From CAZFJG01 sp964410915 (lineage in GTDB: Bacteria > Synergistota > Synergistia > Synergistales > JAFGMB01), in NCBI GenBank assembly GCA_964410915.1, contig CAYPIU010000001.1:1-64000 (forward strand): a stretch of 64,000 nt of DNA, written 5' to 3'. The position numbers and the translations under genes are program-made. Below the pieces are notes generated by a model. That model did not search any database. It was given only the letters and a program-made list of their open reading frames with translations, and was not told the origin of the DNA. Below, in pieces: positions 33,121 to 42,113 of this stretch. The stretch's first letter is position 1. Every line of letters starts with the position of its first letter.

Positions 33121-34359
33121 ATGGAATATAAAGGTAAGGTCGTACTTGCATATAGTGGAGGTCTGGATACTTCTGTGGCTGTACTCTGGCTGCAATCTCA
33201 GGGATATGATGTAATTACGTTTACTGCAGATGTTGGCCAGACTATCGATCTGCAGGCTGCAAAAAGCAAAGCTCTGAATACCGGGGCAACAAAAGCTTAT
33301 GTAATGGATCTGAAAGAGGAGTTTTTCAATGATTTCATTCTGCCTTCGCTGAAAGCCAATGCCTTATATCAGGATAAATATCCTCTGAATTCAGCTCTGT
33401 CTCGCCCTCTCATAGCTAAAAAGATGGCGAGCATAGCCAAAAAAGAGGGTGCAGTTGCCGTTGCTCATGGCTGCACGGGAAAAGGACAGGATCAGGTTAG
33501 AATAGAGATATGTACTAATGCGCTTAAACCCGATCTACAGGTACTGGCACCTGTGAGAGACTGGCATTTTACCAGAGATGCTGAGCTTGAATATGCAAGA
33601 GAGCATGGCGTTCCTGTAAAGGCAAGTATCGAATCTCCCTATAGTATTGATGAAAATATGTGGGGAAGATCCATAGAATGCGGTGCACTTGAGGATCCCT
33701 GGATCGCCCCTCCTTCTGATGCTTTTACCCTGACTGTCGATCCCTGGGATGCTCCGGATGAACCAGAAAACGTAGAGATCTCATTTGAAAATGGCGTGCC
33801 GGTTTCACTCAACGGCGAGGTCCTTGATGGTGTTTCTCTCGTCCAGAAGTTGAATGAAATAGCCGGCAGACATGGTGTAGGCCGTATTGACATGCTTGAG
33901 GACAGACTTGTCGGATTTAAAAGTCGAGAAGTCTATGAGTGCCCAGCTGCGGTCACCCTGATAGAAGCTCATAAAAAACTTGAGTCCATGACACTGCCGA
34001 AGCAGGTACTGAGTGTCAAGAAAGATCTTGAAACCAACTATTCAGAAATTACCTATGTAGGTTACTGGTTCTCTCCGTTAAAGGACGCTATTGACTCATT
34101 TGTAGAATCTACTCAGAAATATGTAACAGGAACAGTACGTGTAAGACTGTACAAGGGAAGTGCTGTTGTTACCGGGTCTCATTCCTCAGACTCAATATAT
34201 GACCATTGCCTGGCAACTTATTCTGAAGGAGATGCTTTTGATCATAATGCTGCGATCGGGTTCATAAAGATCTGGGGTCTTCCTATCAAGAACTGGCGCC
34301 AGAAACATCCTCAGGAAGAAGACCTGGAATTGTCGGAACTTGAACTGCGTTGCGAATAA
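33121..34359 (+). CDS. argG: Argininosuccinate synthase
   Basis: Joins citrulline and aspartate with ATP; 412 residues, tetrameric, cytosolic. Start ATG 33121 (MEYKGKVVLAYSGGLDTSVA) follows GGGAGG; a longer frame from 33022 crosses the terminator and is rejected. PP-loop AYSGGLDTS, HGCTGKGQDQVR, SPYSIDENMWGRSIECG, and FSPLKDAI near the end. Followed 12 bases later by argH. Confidence 0.97.
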   Translation: MEYKGKVVLAYSGGLDTSVAVLWLQSQGYDVITFTADVGQTIDLQAAKSKALNTGATKAYVMDLKEEFFNDFILPSLKANALYQDKYPLNSALSRPLIAKKMASIAKKEGAVAVAHGCTGKGQDQVRIEICTNALKPDLQVLAPVRDWHFTRDAELEYAREHGVPVKASIESPYSIDENMWGRSIECGALEDPWIAPPSDAFTLTVDPWDAPDEPENVEISFENGVPVSLNGEVLDGVSLVQKLNEIAGRHGVGRIDMLEDRLVGFKSREVYECPAAVTLIEAHKKLESMTLPKQVLSVKKDLETNYSEITYVGYWFSPLKDAIDSFVESTQKYVTGTVRVRLYKGSAVVTGSHSSDSIYDHCLATYSEGDAFDHNAAIGFIKIWGLPIKNWRQKHPQEEDLELSELELRCE

Positions 34360-34371
34360 AGGCGGGCTGAC

Positions 34372-35787
34372 ATGTGGAAAGGACGGTTTTCAGAAAAGAC
34401 TTCTGATATTGTTCTGAAGTTTACCCAGTCTCTTGATCTTGACTGGTGCATGGCTGTATATGATATTGCAGGAAGTATAGCTCATGCCGAGATGCTTGCA
34501 AGCATAGGAATATTGACAGAAGAAGAAAAACAGCTGGTTGTCAATGGACTTCTTGAGGTCAGGAATGAAATTATGAACGGAACTATGATCCCTTCGGTTG
34601 AGTTTGAAGATGTACACATGAATATTGAAAACAGACTCACGGAACTTGTTGGGCCTGCAGGTGCCAAACTGCATTCAGGCAGAAGCCGAAACGATCAGAT
34701 AGCTACAACATTCAGGCTCTTTCTCAGGGATAAACTTGTCAATGTTGGATATATGCTTGAAGAACTCATGAAAACCTTTATGGAAAGAGCAGAAACTCAT
34801 AATGGATTGATCATTCCGGGTTTTACTCATTTACAACAGGCTCAACCTATCAATATGGGACATTACTGGATGTCCCATTTTAACTCCCTGTTAAGAGACA
34901 GCAAGGCTCTTATACATACACTGGAAACAAATGATGAGTCTCCCCTTGGTTCCGGTGCCCTTGCTGGTTCGACCCTGCCGCTCGATCGTGAAATGACAGC
35001 AGAACTGCTTAATTTCAGTGAAGTAAGCAGCAACAGCCTTGACTCAGTATCCAACAGAGATCATATCCTGGATTACCACTACTTTGCTTCAAGATTCATG
35101 CTTCATTGCAGTAAACTATGTGAAGATCTTGTTATATACAGCAGTCAGGAATTCGGATGGGTAATTCTTCCGGATGCTTTCTGTACTGGTTCTTCCATGA
35201 TGCCACAGAAAAAAAATCCGGATATTCTTGAACTTGTGAGGGGGAAATCTGGACAGGTTACGGGCTCATTGTTTGATCTAATGATGTTGATCAAGGGATT
35301 GCCATCTACTTATAACCGTGACATGCAGGAAGATAAGAGAGGATTCCTTTCTTCTGTTATGACAGTTGAAGCAGTAATGGAGGTTATGAATGCACTGATC
35401 AGTGAGGTCGAAGTCAACACTGATATGGTTTTTCAGGGTTCAAAAAGCGGCTTTTGTCTTGCTACAGATGTTGCAGAATATCTTGTAATGAAGGGTATAC
35501 CTTTCAGGGATGCTCACTGGAAGGTAGGCCGGCTTGTAAAATGGTGTCTCGATAATAATGTGGATCTTGCGGAGCTTTCCATGAAGGACTGGAAAGAGCA
35601 GATCCCTGAAGCTGAAGAGGATCTATTGAAGCTAATGACTCTTGAGGCATCTGTCAAAAGGAGAAATACAACTGGAGGGACTTCTCCGGAGAGTGTACGC
35701 CGTCAGTTACAAGAAGGCAAAAAGAAACTGGCGATCTTCATGGAAAAACTTCAAAGTTACGAAACAGACCTTTTCCATGGTGAATAA
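34372..35787 (+). CDS. argH: Argininosuccinate lyase
   Basis: Fumarase/aspartase superfamily, splits argininosuccinate to arginine and fumarate; 471 residues. N-terminal MWKGRFSEKTSD, then EDVHMNIENRL, KLHSGRSRNDQIAT, and the superfamily signature GSSMMPQKKNPD containing the catalytic serine loop. Short 12-base gap to argG indicates one operon. Confidence 0.97.
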   Translation: MWKGRFSEKTSDIVLKFTQSLDLDWCMAVYDIAGSIAHAEMLASIGILTEEEKQLVVNGLLEVRNEIMNGTMIPSVEFEDVHMNIENRLTELVGPAGAKLHSGRSRNDQIATTFRLFLRDKLVNVGYMLEELMKTFMERAETHNGLIIPGFTHLQQAQPINMGHYWMSHFNSLLRDSKALIHTLETNDESPLGSGALAGSTLPLDREMTAELLNFSEVSSNSLDSVSNRDHILDYHYFASRFMLHCSKLCEDLVIYSSQEFGWVILPDAFCTGSSMMPQKKNPDILELVRGKSGQVTGSLFDLMMLIKGLPSTYNRDMQEDKRGFLSSVMTVEAVMEVMNALISEVEVNTDMVFQGSKSGFCLATDVAEYLVMKGIPFRDAHWKVGRLVKWCLDNNVDLAELSMKDWKEQIPEAEEDLLKLMTLEASVKRRNTTGGTSPESVRRQLQEGKKKLAIFMEKLQSYETDLFHGE

Positions 35788-35876
35788 ACAATTAAACTAT
35801 CTGTTGTCAGGTGGTAGAATAATCGGAGATAAGTTGAAGTTAAATATTTAGATTTCAGCATGGGGGGCTGGTCTGA

Positions 35877-36065
35877 ATGCCTCGGAAACCTTTCACTCCA
35901 AAGGGAATATTCCTGGCAATATTAACATTGATCGTTGTATTTGTTTTTGGTACATCGGCATTATTTGGACAGGACAAAGTTGAATTTCTTTTTACAGGTA
36001 ACCTGAAGTATCTCTGGATCTCTGTTTTAGTAGTTATTGGTGTTGTCTCTACAAAACTCAGATAG
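35877..36065 (+). CDS. Small membrane protein, unrecognised
   Basis: 62 residues with a basic N-terminus (MPRKPFTPK) and two hydrophobic segments (about 11-30 and 44-60) separated by a polar loop, so both termini probably lie in the cytosol. GGGGG lies upstream, about 11 bases from the ATG. It sits between argH and the spermidine-synthase-like gene on the same strand, 16 bases before the latter. I recognise no family. Confidence 0.6.
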   Translation: MPRKPFTPKGIFLAILTLIVVFVFGTSALFGQDKVEFLFTGNLKYLWISVLVVIGVVSTKLR

Positions 36066-36081
36066 GGTGATCTGATGGCCA

Positions 36082-36744
36082 ATGTCGAAAATTATTGAAA
36101 CGGCAACAGGCCCGGATGGATGTGAATATGTTCTATACAGGTCTTTTGATGATTTCATCATAAGAGCTGATGGTGTAGAGCTTATGACAAGCCAGTGTCA
36201 TGGATCAGAAGAACAACTTGCTGTATCTACACTTAGAAAACACACTTGCATGGAAGGGATCAAAGTCCTGGTAGGCGGGCTTGGGATGGGATTTACGATC
36301 AAAAGACTACTTGGCATTCTGCCTTCGGCTTCTTCAGTCACTGTAGTCGAGATCAACAGTGATGTGATCAACTGGAACAGGAAATATTTCCATTCCCTTA
36401 ATGGTAATGCTCTCAATGATGACAGGGTCAAAATTCTGAACGTTGATATAATAGATGTCCTTCGAAAAAACGAGGACAAGTATGATATTTTCATACTTGA
36501 TGTTGACAATGGACCTGCTCACAATATTTCAGAAAATAATGCATGGCTCTATACAGGACAGGGATTAAAAGTCATATACGACGTTCTCAAACCTGAAGGT
36601 GTTTTTTCTCTCTGGTCTGCGGATAAATATCCAGGATTTGTTTCATTGCTTGAAAATGCGGGGTTCAATGTAACAGTCGAAAATACCTGGTCCAACTCGG
36701 ATCCCAGTTCGGGTTCATATGTGATCTTTATTGGTGAAAAATGA
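36082..36744 (+). CDS. Spermidine/spermine synthase-like protein
   Basis: Class I Rossmann methyltransferase-fold protein of 220 residues, without the N-terminal beta-barrel of full spermidine synthases reduced to a short strand region. VLVGGLGMGFTIKRLL is the nucleotide-binding loop, VVEINSDVI the acidic end of beta-2, and DIFILDVDNGPAH matches the SpeE-like active-site loop. Many such proteins have unknown function and are not aminopropyltransferases. Follows the small membrane protein; convergent with the HIT gene 23 bases away with no obvious terminator. Confidence 0.75.
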   Translation: MSKIIETATGPDGCEYVLYRSFDDFIIRADGVELMTSQCHGSEEQLAVSTLRKHTCMEGIKVLVGGLGMGFTIKRLLGILPSASSVTVVEINSDVINWNRKYFHSLNGNALNDDRVKILNVDIIDVLRKNEDKYDIFILDVDNGPAHNISENNAWLYTGQGLKVIYDVLKPEGVFSLWSADKYPGFVSLLENAGFNVTVENTWSNSDPSSGSYVIFIGEK

Positions 36745-36767
36745 AATATTCATAGCTAAAATTTCTC

Positions 36768-37139
36768 CTAATAGCTCTGTCTTTCAGGTATTACTCCTCG
36801 TACGCCGCCTTTAGGGTTCACCATATCGCCCTTATAGCGCGGGATAATATGGATATGAACATGCGGAATGGATTGTCCCGCATGTTCTCCTATGTTAACC
36901 CCTATATTAAAACCATCAGGTTCGAACTTTTCCTTAAGAAATTCTACCGAGGTCTCTATCAGATACATGATACTTTCTTTTTCTTCCGGTGATGTTTCAA
37001 AAAAAGATGATATGTGTCTTTTAGTAATTACGAGAAGATGTCCTGGTGATACCGGGTATGAATCATAAGTAACAAAAGCAAGATGATCTTCGAAGAGGAT
37101 AGTCCCGCTGTAATCGCAGAAAGGACAGGTGCATTTCAT
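36768..37139 (-). CDS. HIT family protein
   Basis: Histidine triad nucleotide hydrolase/transferase, 123 residues. The triad is HVHIHIIPR; the N-terminal CTCPFC is a zinc-binding pair. Start ATG 37139 (MKCTCPFC); the preceding in-frame TTG is rejected. Last gene of the long purine operon, 18 bases after purE. HIT proteins act on adenosine phosphoramidates or dinucleoside polyphosphates, which fits a purine context loosely. Confidence 0.9.
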   Translation of the reverse strand: MKCTCPFCDYSGTILFEDHLAFVTYDSYPVSPGHLLVITKRHISSFFETSPEEKESIMYLIETSVEFLKEKFEPDGFNIGVNIGEHAGQSIPHVHIHIIPRYKGDMVNPKGGVRGVIPERQSY

Positions 37140-37157
37140 CAAGAGGCACTCTTCTGC

Positions 37158-37679
37158 CTAAAACGCATCAGCAGGGACTTTTGGGAGATCTTCAAGTTCA
37201 TCTCTGGATGCTTTTGTTTTATTCTCCTGGTTTTTAAGCCATTCAGTCAGTCTGGAAAAAGTTTTTTCATCTGATTGTGATATCATTCTTGCGGCAAGTA
37301 AAGCTGCATTTCTGCTTCCGTTTATCCCTACAGATGCTACAGGTACACCGGGAGGCATCTGGGTTATCGAGAGAAGGGCATCCAGGCCAGCAAGTGATCC
37401 TGAGACTACAGGTACTCCTATTACGGGAAGAAGAGTATGGGCTGCGATCACTCCCGGTAATGCAGCAGAAAGTCCAGCTATTGCAATTATAACTCTGATC
37501 CCCCTGTCCATGGCCTTTAAAGAATATGAAGATACATCGCCAGGAGTTCTGTGTGCAGAAGCTACAGTTACTTCATGAGGTATGTCAAGTTCATTCAGAA
37601 TAGCAGAGATCTTTTTGGCATGTTCAACATCAGATCTTGATCCAAGAACTATTCCGACCAGGGATGTTTTAGCAGTCAT
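37158..37679 (-). CDS. purE: N5-carboxyaminoimidazole ribonucleotide mutase (PurE)
   Basis: 173 residues. VGIVLGSRSDVEHAKK, TVASAHRTPGDV and IIAIAGLSAALPGVIAAHT with PVIGVPV are the PurE core. The pattern SAHRTP and AGLSAALPG suits class I (N5-CAIR mutase), which needs PurK, but no purK is in the window; a class II (AIR carboxylase) role cannot be excluded by eye. Start overlaps the purD stop by 4 bases. Order in the operon: last biosynthetic gene. Confidence 0.93.
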   Translation of the reverse strand: MTAKTSLVGIVLGSRSDVEHAKKISAILNELDIPHEVTVASAHRTPGDVSSYSLKAMDRGIRVIIAIAGLSAALPGVIAAHTLLPVIGVPVVSGSLAGLDALLSITQMPPGVPVASVGINGSRNAALLAARMISQSDEKTFSRLTEWLKNQENKTKASRDELEDLPKVPADAF

Positions 37680-38983
37680 TCTTCAATTCCTCCCTTGTTA
37701 TGTAAAAAAATGTTGGCTTTTGATGCGATATCCCTTCTATAATGCATGTTTTTAAAGTTTATATTTTCGACTGCCCTGTAAGCATTCTGAAGAGCATCAT
37801 CAAGGTTTTTAATGGAAGTCCCTACAACAGTCAAAACTCTTCCTCCGGATGTAACTATCCTTTTGTTCATATCAAAATCTGTCCCGCCATGAAAGACAAC
37901 AACATTGTCTTCTTCCTTTATATCTTCAAGTCCTTCTACAGGTATTCCTGTTTGATATTTTCCTGGATAACCTCCTGAAGACAGAACAACTCCTGCCGCC
38001 CATTTGTCTGAAACCTCCCAGGAAATCTCGGAAAGTTTCTTTTCAGAACATGCATAGAGAATTTCAGCCAGATCATTTTTTAGCACTGGAAGTACTACCT
38101 GTGCTTCAGGATCTCCAAAACGTACATTATATTCAATAACTGATAAATCTTTATTTTTATCGATCATTAAACCAGCGTAAATTATACCTCTGAAGTCAAT
38201 ATTATCCTTTTGGATACCCTTTAAGGTTGGTAAAAGGACCTCATTATTAATTTTATTGAGGAGATCATCATCAGCCCATGGCACAGGAGAATAAGCTCCC
38301 ATCCCTCCGGTGTTGGGTCCTTTATCGTTATCAAATATTCTTTTATGATCCTGACTTGGAGAAAGTGTATGTATGCAGTTTCCATCAGTTACGGCCAGTA
38401 CGGTCAGCTCAACTCCTTCAAGACAGTCTTCAATTACGATCTTTTCTCCAGCTGTTCCAAGTAATCCTTCCTCGAGAAGCTGTCTGGATATTTCAAGAGC
38501 TTCCTCCCTTGTATCGAGTACAAAGGATCCCTTCCCGGCGGCAAGACCGTCTGCCTTTACAATAAAGGGAGGTTCCCGGTCTGAGATCGCTTTTTCAGCC
38601 TGGCTTATACATGTACAAACATTAAAGGGAGCAGTTGGAATATTATAACGTGACATAAAATCCTTTGAAAAGCTTTTGCTTCCTTCAAGTCTTGCTCCCT
38701 CTTTACCTGGACCAAATACATTAATTCCTGCACTTCTCAGAGCATCTGGTATACCGTTTACAAGAATTGCTTCAGGACCTATGACCACGAGATCGATCAT
38801 TTCCCTGCATGCAAATTCAACGACCTGAACGGTATCAAAGGGATCTACTTTTACAATGTCAGCAAACTGGGCTATACCTGGATTTCCCGGTGATGCAAAT
38901 ATCCTGTCCACAAGAGGTGAACTTGACAGAGACCATGCAATGGCATGTTCTCTTGCACCTTTTCCAAGTAAAAGGATCTTCAT
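37676..38983 (-). CDS. purD: Phosphoribosylamine-glycine ligase (GAR synthetase)
   Basis: ATP-grasp enzyme of 435 residues. Start ATG 38983 (MKILLLGKGAREHAIAW) follows GGAGGG; a frame starting 48 bases earlier is rejected. FASPGNPGIAQFA, PFIVKADGLAAGKGSFV, SPSQDHKRIFDNDKGPNTGGMGAY and VIEYNVRFGDPEAQVVLP are family blocks. Between purH (22-base gap) and purE (overlap). Confidence 0.96.
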   Translation of the reverse strand: MKILLLGKGAREHAIAWSLSSSPLVDRIFASPGNPGIAQFADIVKVDPFDTVQVVEFACREMIDLVVIGPEAILVNGIPDALRSAGINVFGPGKEGARLEGSKSFSKDFMSRYNIPTAPFNVCTCISQAEKAISDREPPFIVKADGLAAGKGSFVLDTREEALEISRQLLEEGLLGTAGEKIVIEDCLEGVELTVLAVTDGNCIHTLSPSQDHKRIFDNDKGPNTGGMGAYSPVPWADDDLLNKINNEVLLPTLKGIQKDNIDFRGIIYAGLMIDKNKDLSVIEYNVRFGDPEAQVVLPVLKNDLAEILYACSEKKLSEISWEVSDKWAAGVVLSSGGYPGKYQTGIPVEGLEDIKEEDNVVVFHGGTDFDMNKRIVTSGGRVLTVVGTSIKNLDDALQNAYRAVENINFKNMHYRRDIASKANIFLHNKGGIEE

Positions 38984-39005
38984 AGTCTTTTCCCTCCATT
39001 TAACT

Positions 39006-40538
39006 TTAGTGTCTGAATGTCCTCCAGCCACTTGTAAACATACTTATGCCAAGTTTTTCACAGGCTTTAAATATCTCTTCATCTCTTTTTGCTCCTCCGG
39101 GCTGGATAATTGCTTTTATCCCGGCTCTACCTGCCTCTTCGACCGAATCAGGAAATGGGAAGAAAGCATCTGAAGCAAGGACAGCTCCTTCAGCTTTTTC
39201 TGCGGCCTGTTTTACTGCAAATTCAACGGCAAATACTCTGCTGCAAAAGCCCATTCCTATACCAACTGCTTGTTTGTCTTTTACGATAGCAATGGCATTA
39301 CTCTTTGAAAGGTAGGCAATTTTCCATGCAAGTATCATATCTTCCCACAAGTCTTTTTGTGGTTTCCCTATCCATTGTCCTTTTTCCGGATCGGGGAGTG
39401 GGGGAAGAGCATCTTTCTGAGCGAGAATCCCACTCCATGTACCTGTAAGCTGCTGTCCAAAGACCCTTCCACCTCTGCACTTCAATATCCTGAGTGAGGG
39501 TTTTTTACTTGAAAGAAAGTCCAATGCCTCCTGTTCGTAATCGGGAGCCAGAAGAACTTCTGTAAAGTTCTCTGCAATGGAACGGGCGGTTTCTATATCC
39601 ACAGTCCTGCTTATTCCTGTGACTCCGCCATATGCGGAAATGGGATCGCAGCTGAAAGCTTTTTCATAGGCCTGGCAGGGTGTATCACCATACGCCATTC
39701 CGCATGGTGTTGTATGTTTTATCACAAGAGCCCCGCAGCTATCCTGAAGAAGAGAGATCCCTCTCAGGGCACAGTCAAGATCAAGGATGTTGTTATAGGA
39801 AAGTTCTTTACCGGAAAGCTGTTCCCATGGTTCTTCTGAAAGTGGTGGAAGATACAGGCCAGCTTCCTGATGAGGGTTTTCACCATAACGGAGTTTTCTT
39901 GAACGTTCAAGGTTCATTGGCATAGATTCCTGGAGTTCTCCCTCATCCAGGCCTATTGTTTCTGTAAGGCCGGAAAAGATCGCTGAATCGTACATTGAAG
40001 TTCGGGCAAAAGCTTTTAAAGCAAGCCTTTCCCTTGTAGGAAGGGTTACATTTCCTTCTGCTTCCAGTTCTGAAATGACAGTTTTATAATCAGCGGGGTC
40101 AATTATTACAACAACCTGATGAAAATTTTTGGCAGCTGCTCTGATCAGTGTTACCCCTCCTATGTCGATGTTTTCAAGGAGTTCATCCAGATCACTTTTG
40201 TTCTTTGCTGCCTCTTCGAAGGGATACAGATTACAGACCACCATGTCTATAAGGGGTATTCCGAACTGTTCAACATCGGTCAGATCCTGCTGAAAATGCC
40301 TTCTTGCAAGGATCCCTCCGAATACTGAAGGATGTAGTGTTTTTACCCTTCCTCCTAGCATGTGAGGATATCCTGTCATATCAGATATTTCTTTTACATT
40401 TGTTCCAGAAGATTGAATGAACTTTGCTGTACCTGAACTTGATACTATTTCCCACCCAAGGTTCTCGAGAGATTTTGAAAAAGTATCAACACCTGTTTTG
40501 TCAAAAACTGAAATAAGAGCTCTTTTTTTATGTTCCAT
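39006..40538 (-). CDS. purH: Bifunctional AICAR formyltransferase/IMP cyclohydrolase
   Basis: Last two steps to IMP; 510 residues. Start ATG 40538 (MEHKKRALISVFDKTG) follows AGGAGG. N-terminal IMP cyclohydrolase (MGS-like; SSSGTAKFIQ, GRVKTLHPSVFGGIL, FEEAAKN-IDIGGVTLIRAAAKN) and C-terminal AICAR transformylase (LRYGENPHQEAGLY, IKHTTPCGMAYG, AFFPFPDSVEEAGRAGI, IQPGGAKRDEE). Overlaps the purN end by 11 bases. Confidence 0.96.
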   Translation of the reverse strand: MEHKKRALISVFDKTGVDTFSKSLENLGWEIVSSSGTAKFIQSSGTNVKEISDMTGYPHMLGGRVKTLHPSVFGGILARRHFQQDLTDVEQFGIPLIDMVVCNLYPFEEAAKNKSDLDELLENIDIGGVTLIRAAAKNFHQVVVIIDPADYKTVISELEAEGNVTLPTRERLALKAFARTSMYDSAIFSGLTETIGLDEGELQESMPMNLERSRKLRYGENPHQEAGLYLPPLSEEPWEQLSGKELSYNNILDLDCALRGISLLQDSCGALVIKHTTPCGMAYGDTPCQAYEKAFSCDPISAYGGVTGISRTVDIETARSIAENFTEVLLAPDYEQEALDFLSSKKPSLRILKCRGGRVFGQQLTGTWSGILAQKDALPPLPDPEKGQWIGKPQKDLWEDMILAWKIAYLSKSNAIAIVKDKQAVGIGMGFCSRVFAVEFAVKQAAEKAEGAVLASDAFFPFPDSVEEAGRAGIKAIIQPGGAKRDEEIFKACEKLGISMFTSGWRTFRH

Positions 40539-41130
40539 TATGCTGCCTCCTGTTAAAAAATCTAAGTTTATTCTGGAAAAGAGATTGTAAAGTTTTCCAG
40601 TAAAGTTCGTGTTCAACTTCGTGGATCTTTTTCTCCAGATCTTCAAGAGAATCGTCATCCATTACATGTACACTCTTTTGAGCAAGGATAGGACCGTGGT
40701 CTACTTTTTCATCCACAATATGTATTGTAACCCCTGTTATACGGACTCCATAAGACCAGGCATCTTCGATGCTGTTTGAACCCGGAAAAGAGGGAAGCAG
40801 GGAAGGGTGAATATTTACGATCCTTCCACTGAAACGAGAAACGAATAATGGGGAAAGTATCTTCATAAAACCAGCCAGTACGATCCAGTCTATACGGTTC
40901 CGGACCAATATTTCAATTAATTCTTTTTCAGCTTCTGACCTTTTTTTTGAATTGTACGGAATAACTATGGTCTCATAACCCATTCTGGATGCAGTTTCCA
41001 GACCGGGGGCGCTACAATTATCACTACATACCATAATTATCTCGGCATCGATGTCGCCCTTCATGCTGTGCCGACAGATGGCTTCCATGTTTGTTCCTCT
41101 GCCTGATATCAGTATCGCAATTCTTGTCAT
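40528..41130 (-). CDS. purN: Phosphoribosylglycinamide formyltransferase (GART)
   Basis: Folate-dependent formyl transfer to GAR; 200 residues. IAILISGRGTNMEAI binds GAR phosphate, LAGFMKILSP and IVNIHPSLLPSFPG carry the catalytic Asn/His, and GVTIHIVDEKVDHGPILAQ carries the catalytic Asp. Overlaps purM by 4 bases and purH by 11, so tightly coupled. Confidence 0.96.
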   Translation of the reverse strand: MTRIAILISGRGTNMEAICRHSMKGDIDAEIIMVCSDNCSAPGLETASRMGYETIVIPYNSKKRSEAEKELIEILVRNRIDWIVLAGFMKILSPLFVSRFSGRIVNIHPSLLPSFPGSNSIEDAWSYGVRITGVTIHIVDEKVDHGPILAQKSVHVMDDDSLEDLEKKIHEVEHELYWKTLQSLFQNKLRFFNRRQHNGT

Positions 41131-42113
41131 TGCCTGATAACTTTTCCTATCTGTACAGGTTTTTCACCAAGCTTGTGGAGGGTCTCATGCAATCTTTCTA
41201 TATCCTCACTCGATGTAATAAATGCAAATCCTATACCAAGATTGAATACTTTTCTCATCTCATCCTCAGGTATATCTTTTCCTGCAAGATAATCGAAGAC
41301 CGGAAGTCTGGTCCAGGATCCAAAATCAATCTCAGGTTTAAGGGATTCAGGCATTGTACGTGAAATATTTTCTACCAGCCCTCCGCCTGTGATGTGTGCC
41401 ATTGCTTTTACGCATCCGGTGGATGCGCAACTTAATGCCTGATTAACGTATAACCTTGTAGGTTCAAGCAATACTTTACCCAGATTATCACCGAGGTTTT
41501 CTGAGTAGCTGTTAAGATCATCTTTACCAATTACATGTCTGACAAGTGAAAAACCGTTGCTGTGAATACCAGAGCTGTAAAGACCGGTTATGACATCACC
41601 TTCACTAATAGTTCTTCCATCGATCAATTGTGATCTATCACCCAGCCCAACAGAAAAGCCGGCAAGGTCGAATCCTTTTTCTGAATAAACATCCGGCATT
41701 TCAGCTGTTTCTCCACCCAGTAGTATGCAATTGCATGATTCACATGAATCCACAATTCCCTCCATGATCCTGGCAAGGATCTGCTGATCCAGTTTTCCGC
41801 ATGCAATGTAGTCCAGAAAAAAAAGAGGTCTTGCATTACAGGTGACAAGGTCGTTAAGGTTCATGGCTACCAGATCCTGTCCCAGTCCTTTAAACAATCC
41901 TGTTTTTTTTGCCAATTCAAGCTTAGTCCCGACTCCATCACAGCATGCAGCCAGAAATTCTTTTTCATTAAGAGCATAAAGGCCTGCAAAGGATCCAATT
42001 CCTCCAATAACGGCAGGATCCGATCTATGTTTACTGATAATTCTGCTTATTACATCTATCCAGCTGTTCCCTTTTTCTATATCAACACCGGCTTTTTCAT
42101 AACTCCATGTCAT
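41127..42113 (-). CDS. purM: Phosphoribosylformylglycinamidine cyclo-ligase (AIR synthetase)
   Basis: PurM, 328 residues. DGVGTKLELAKKTG, GLGQDLVAMNLNDLVTCNARPLFFLDY, LLGGETAEMPDVY and AHITGGGLVENISR are conserved ATP/substrate loops. Start lies inside the end of purF (17-base overlap). Confidence 0.96.
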   Translation of the reverse strand: MTWSYEKAGVDIEKGNSWIDVISRIISKHRSDPAVIGGIGSFAGLYALNEKEFLAACCDGVGTKLELAKKTGLFKGLGQDLVAMNLNDLVTCNARPLFFLDYIACGKLDQQILARIMEGIVDSCESCNCILLGGETAEMPDVYSEKGFDLAGFSVGLGDRSQLIDGRTISEGDVITGLYSSGIHSNGFSLVRHVIGKDDLNSYSENLGDNLGKVLLEPTRLYVNQALSCASTGCVKAMAHITGGGLVENISRTMPESLKPEIDFGSWTRLPVFDYLAGKDIPEDEMRKVFNLGIGFAFITSSEDIERLHETLHKLGEKPVQIGKVIRQ

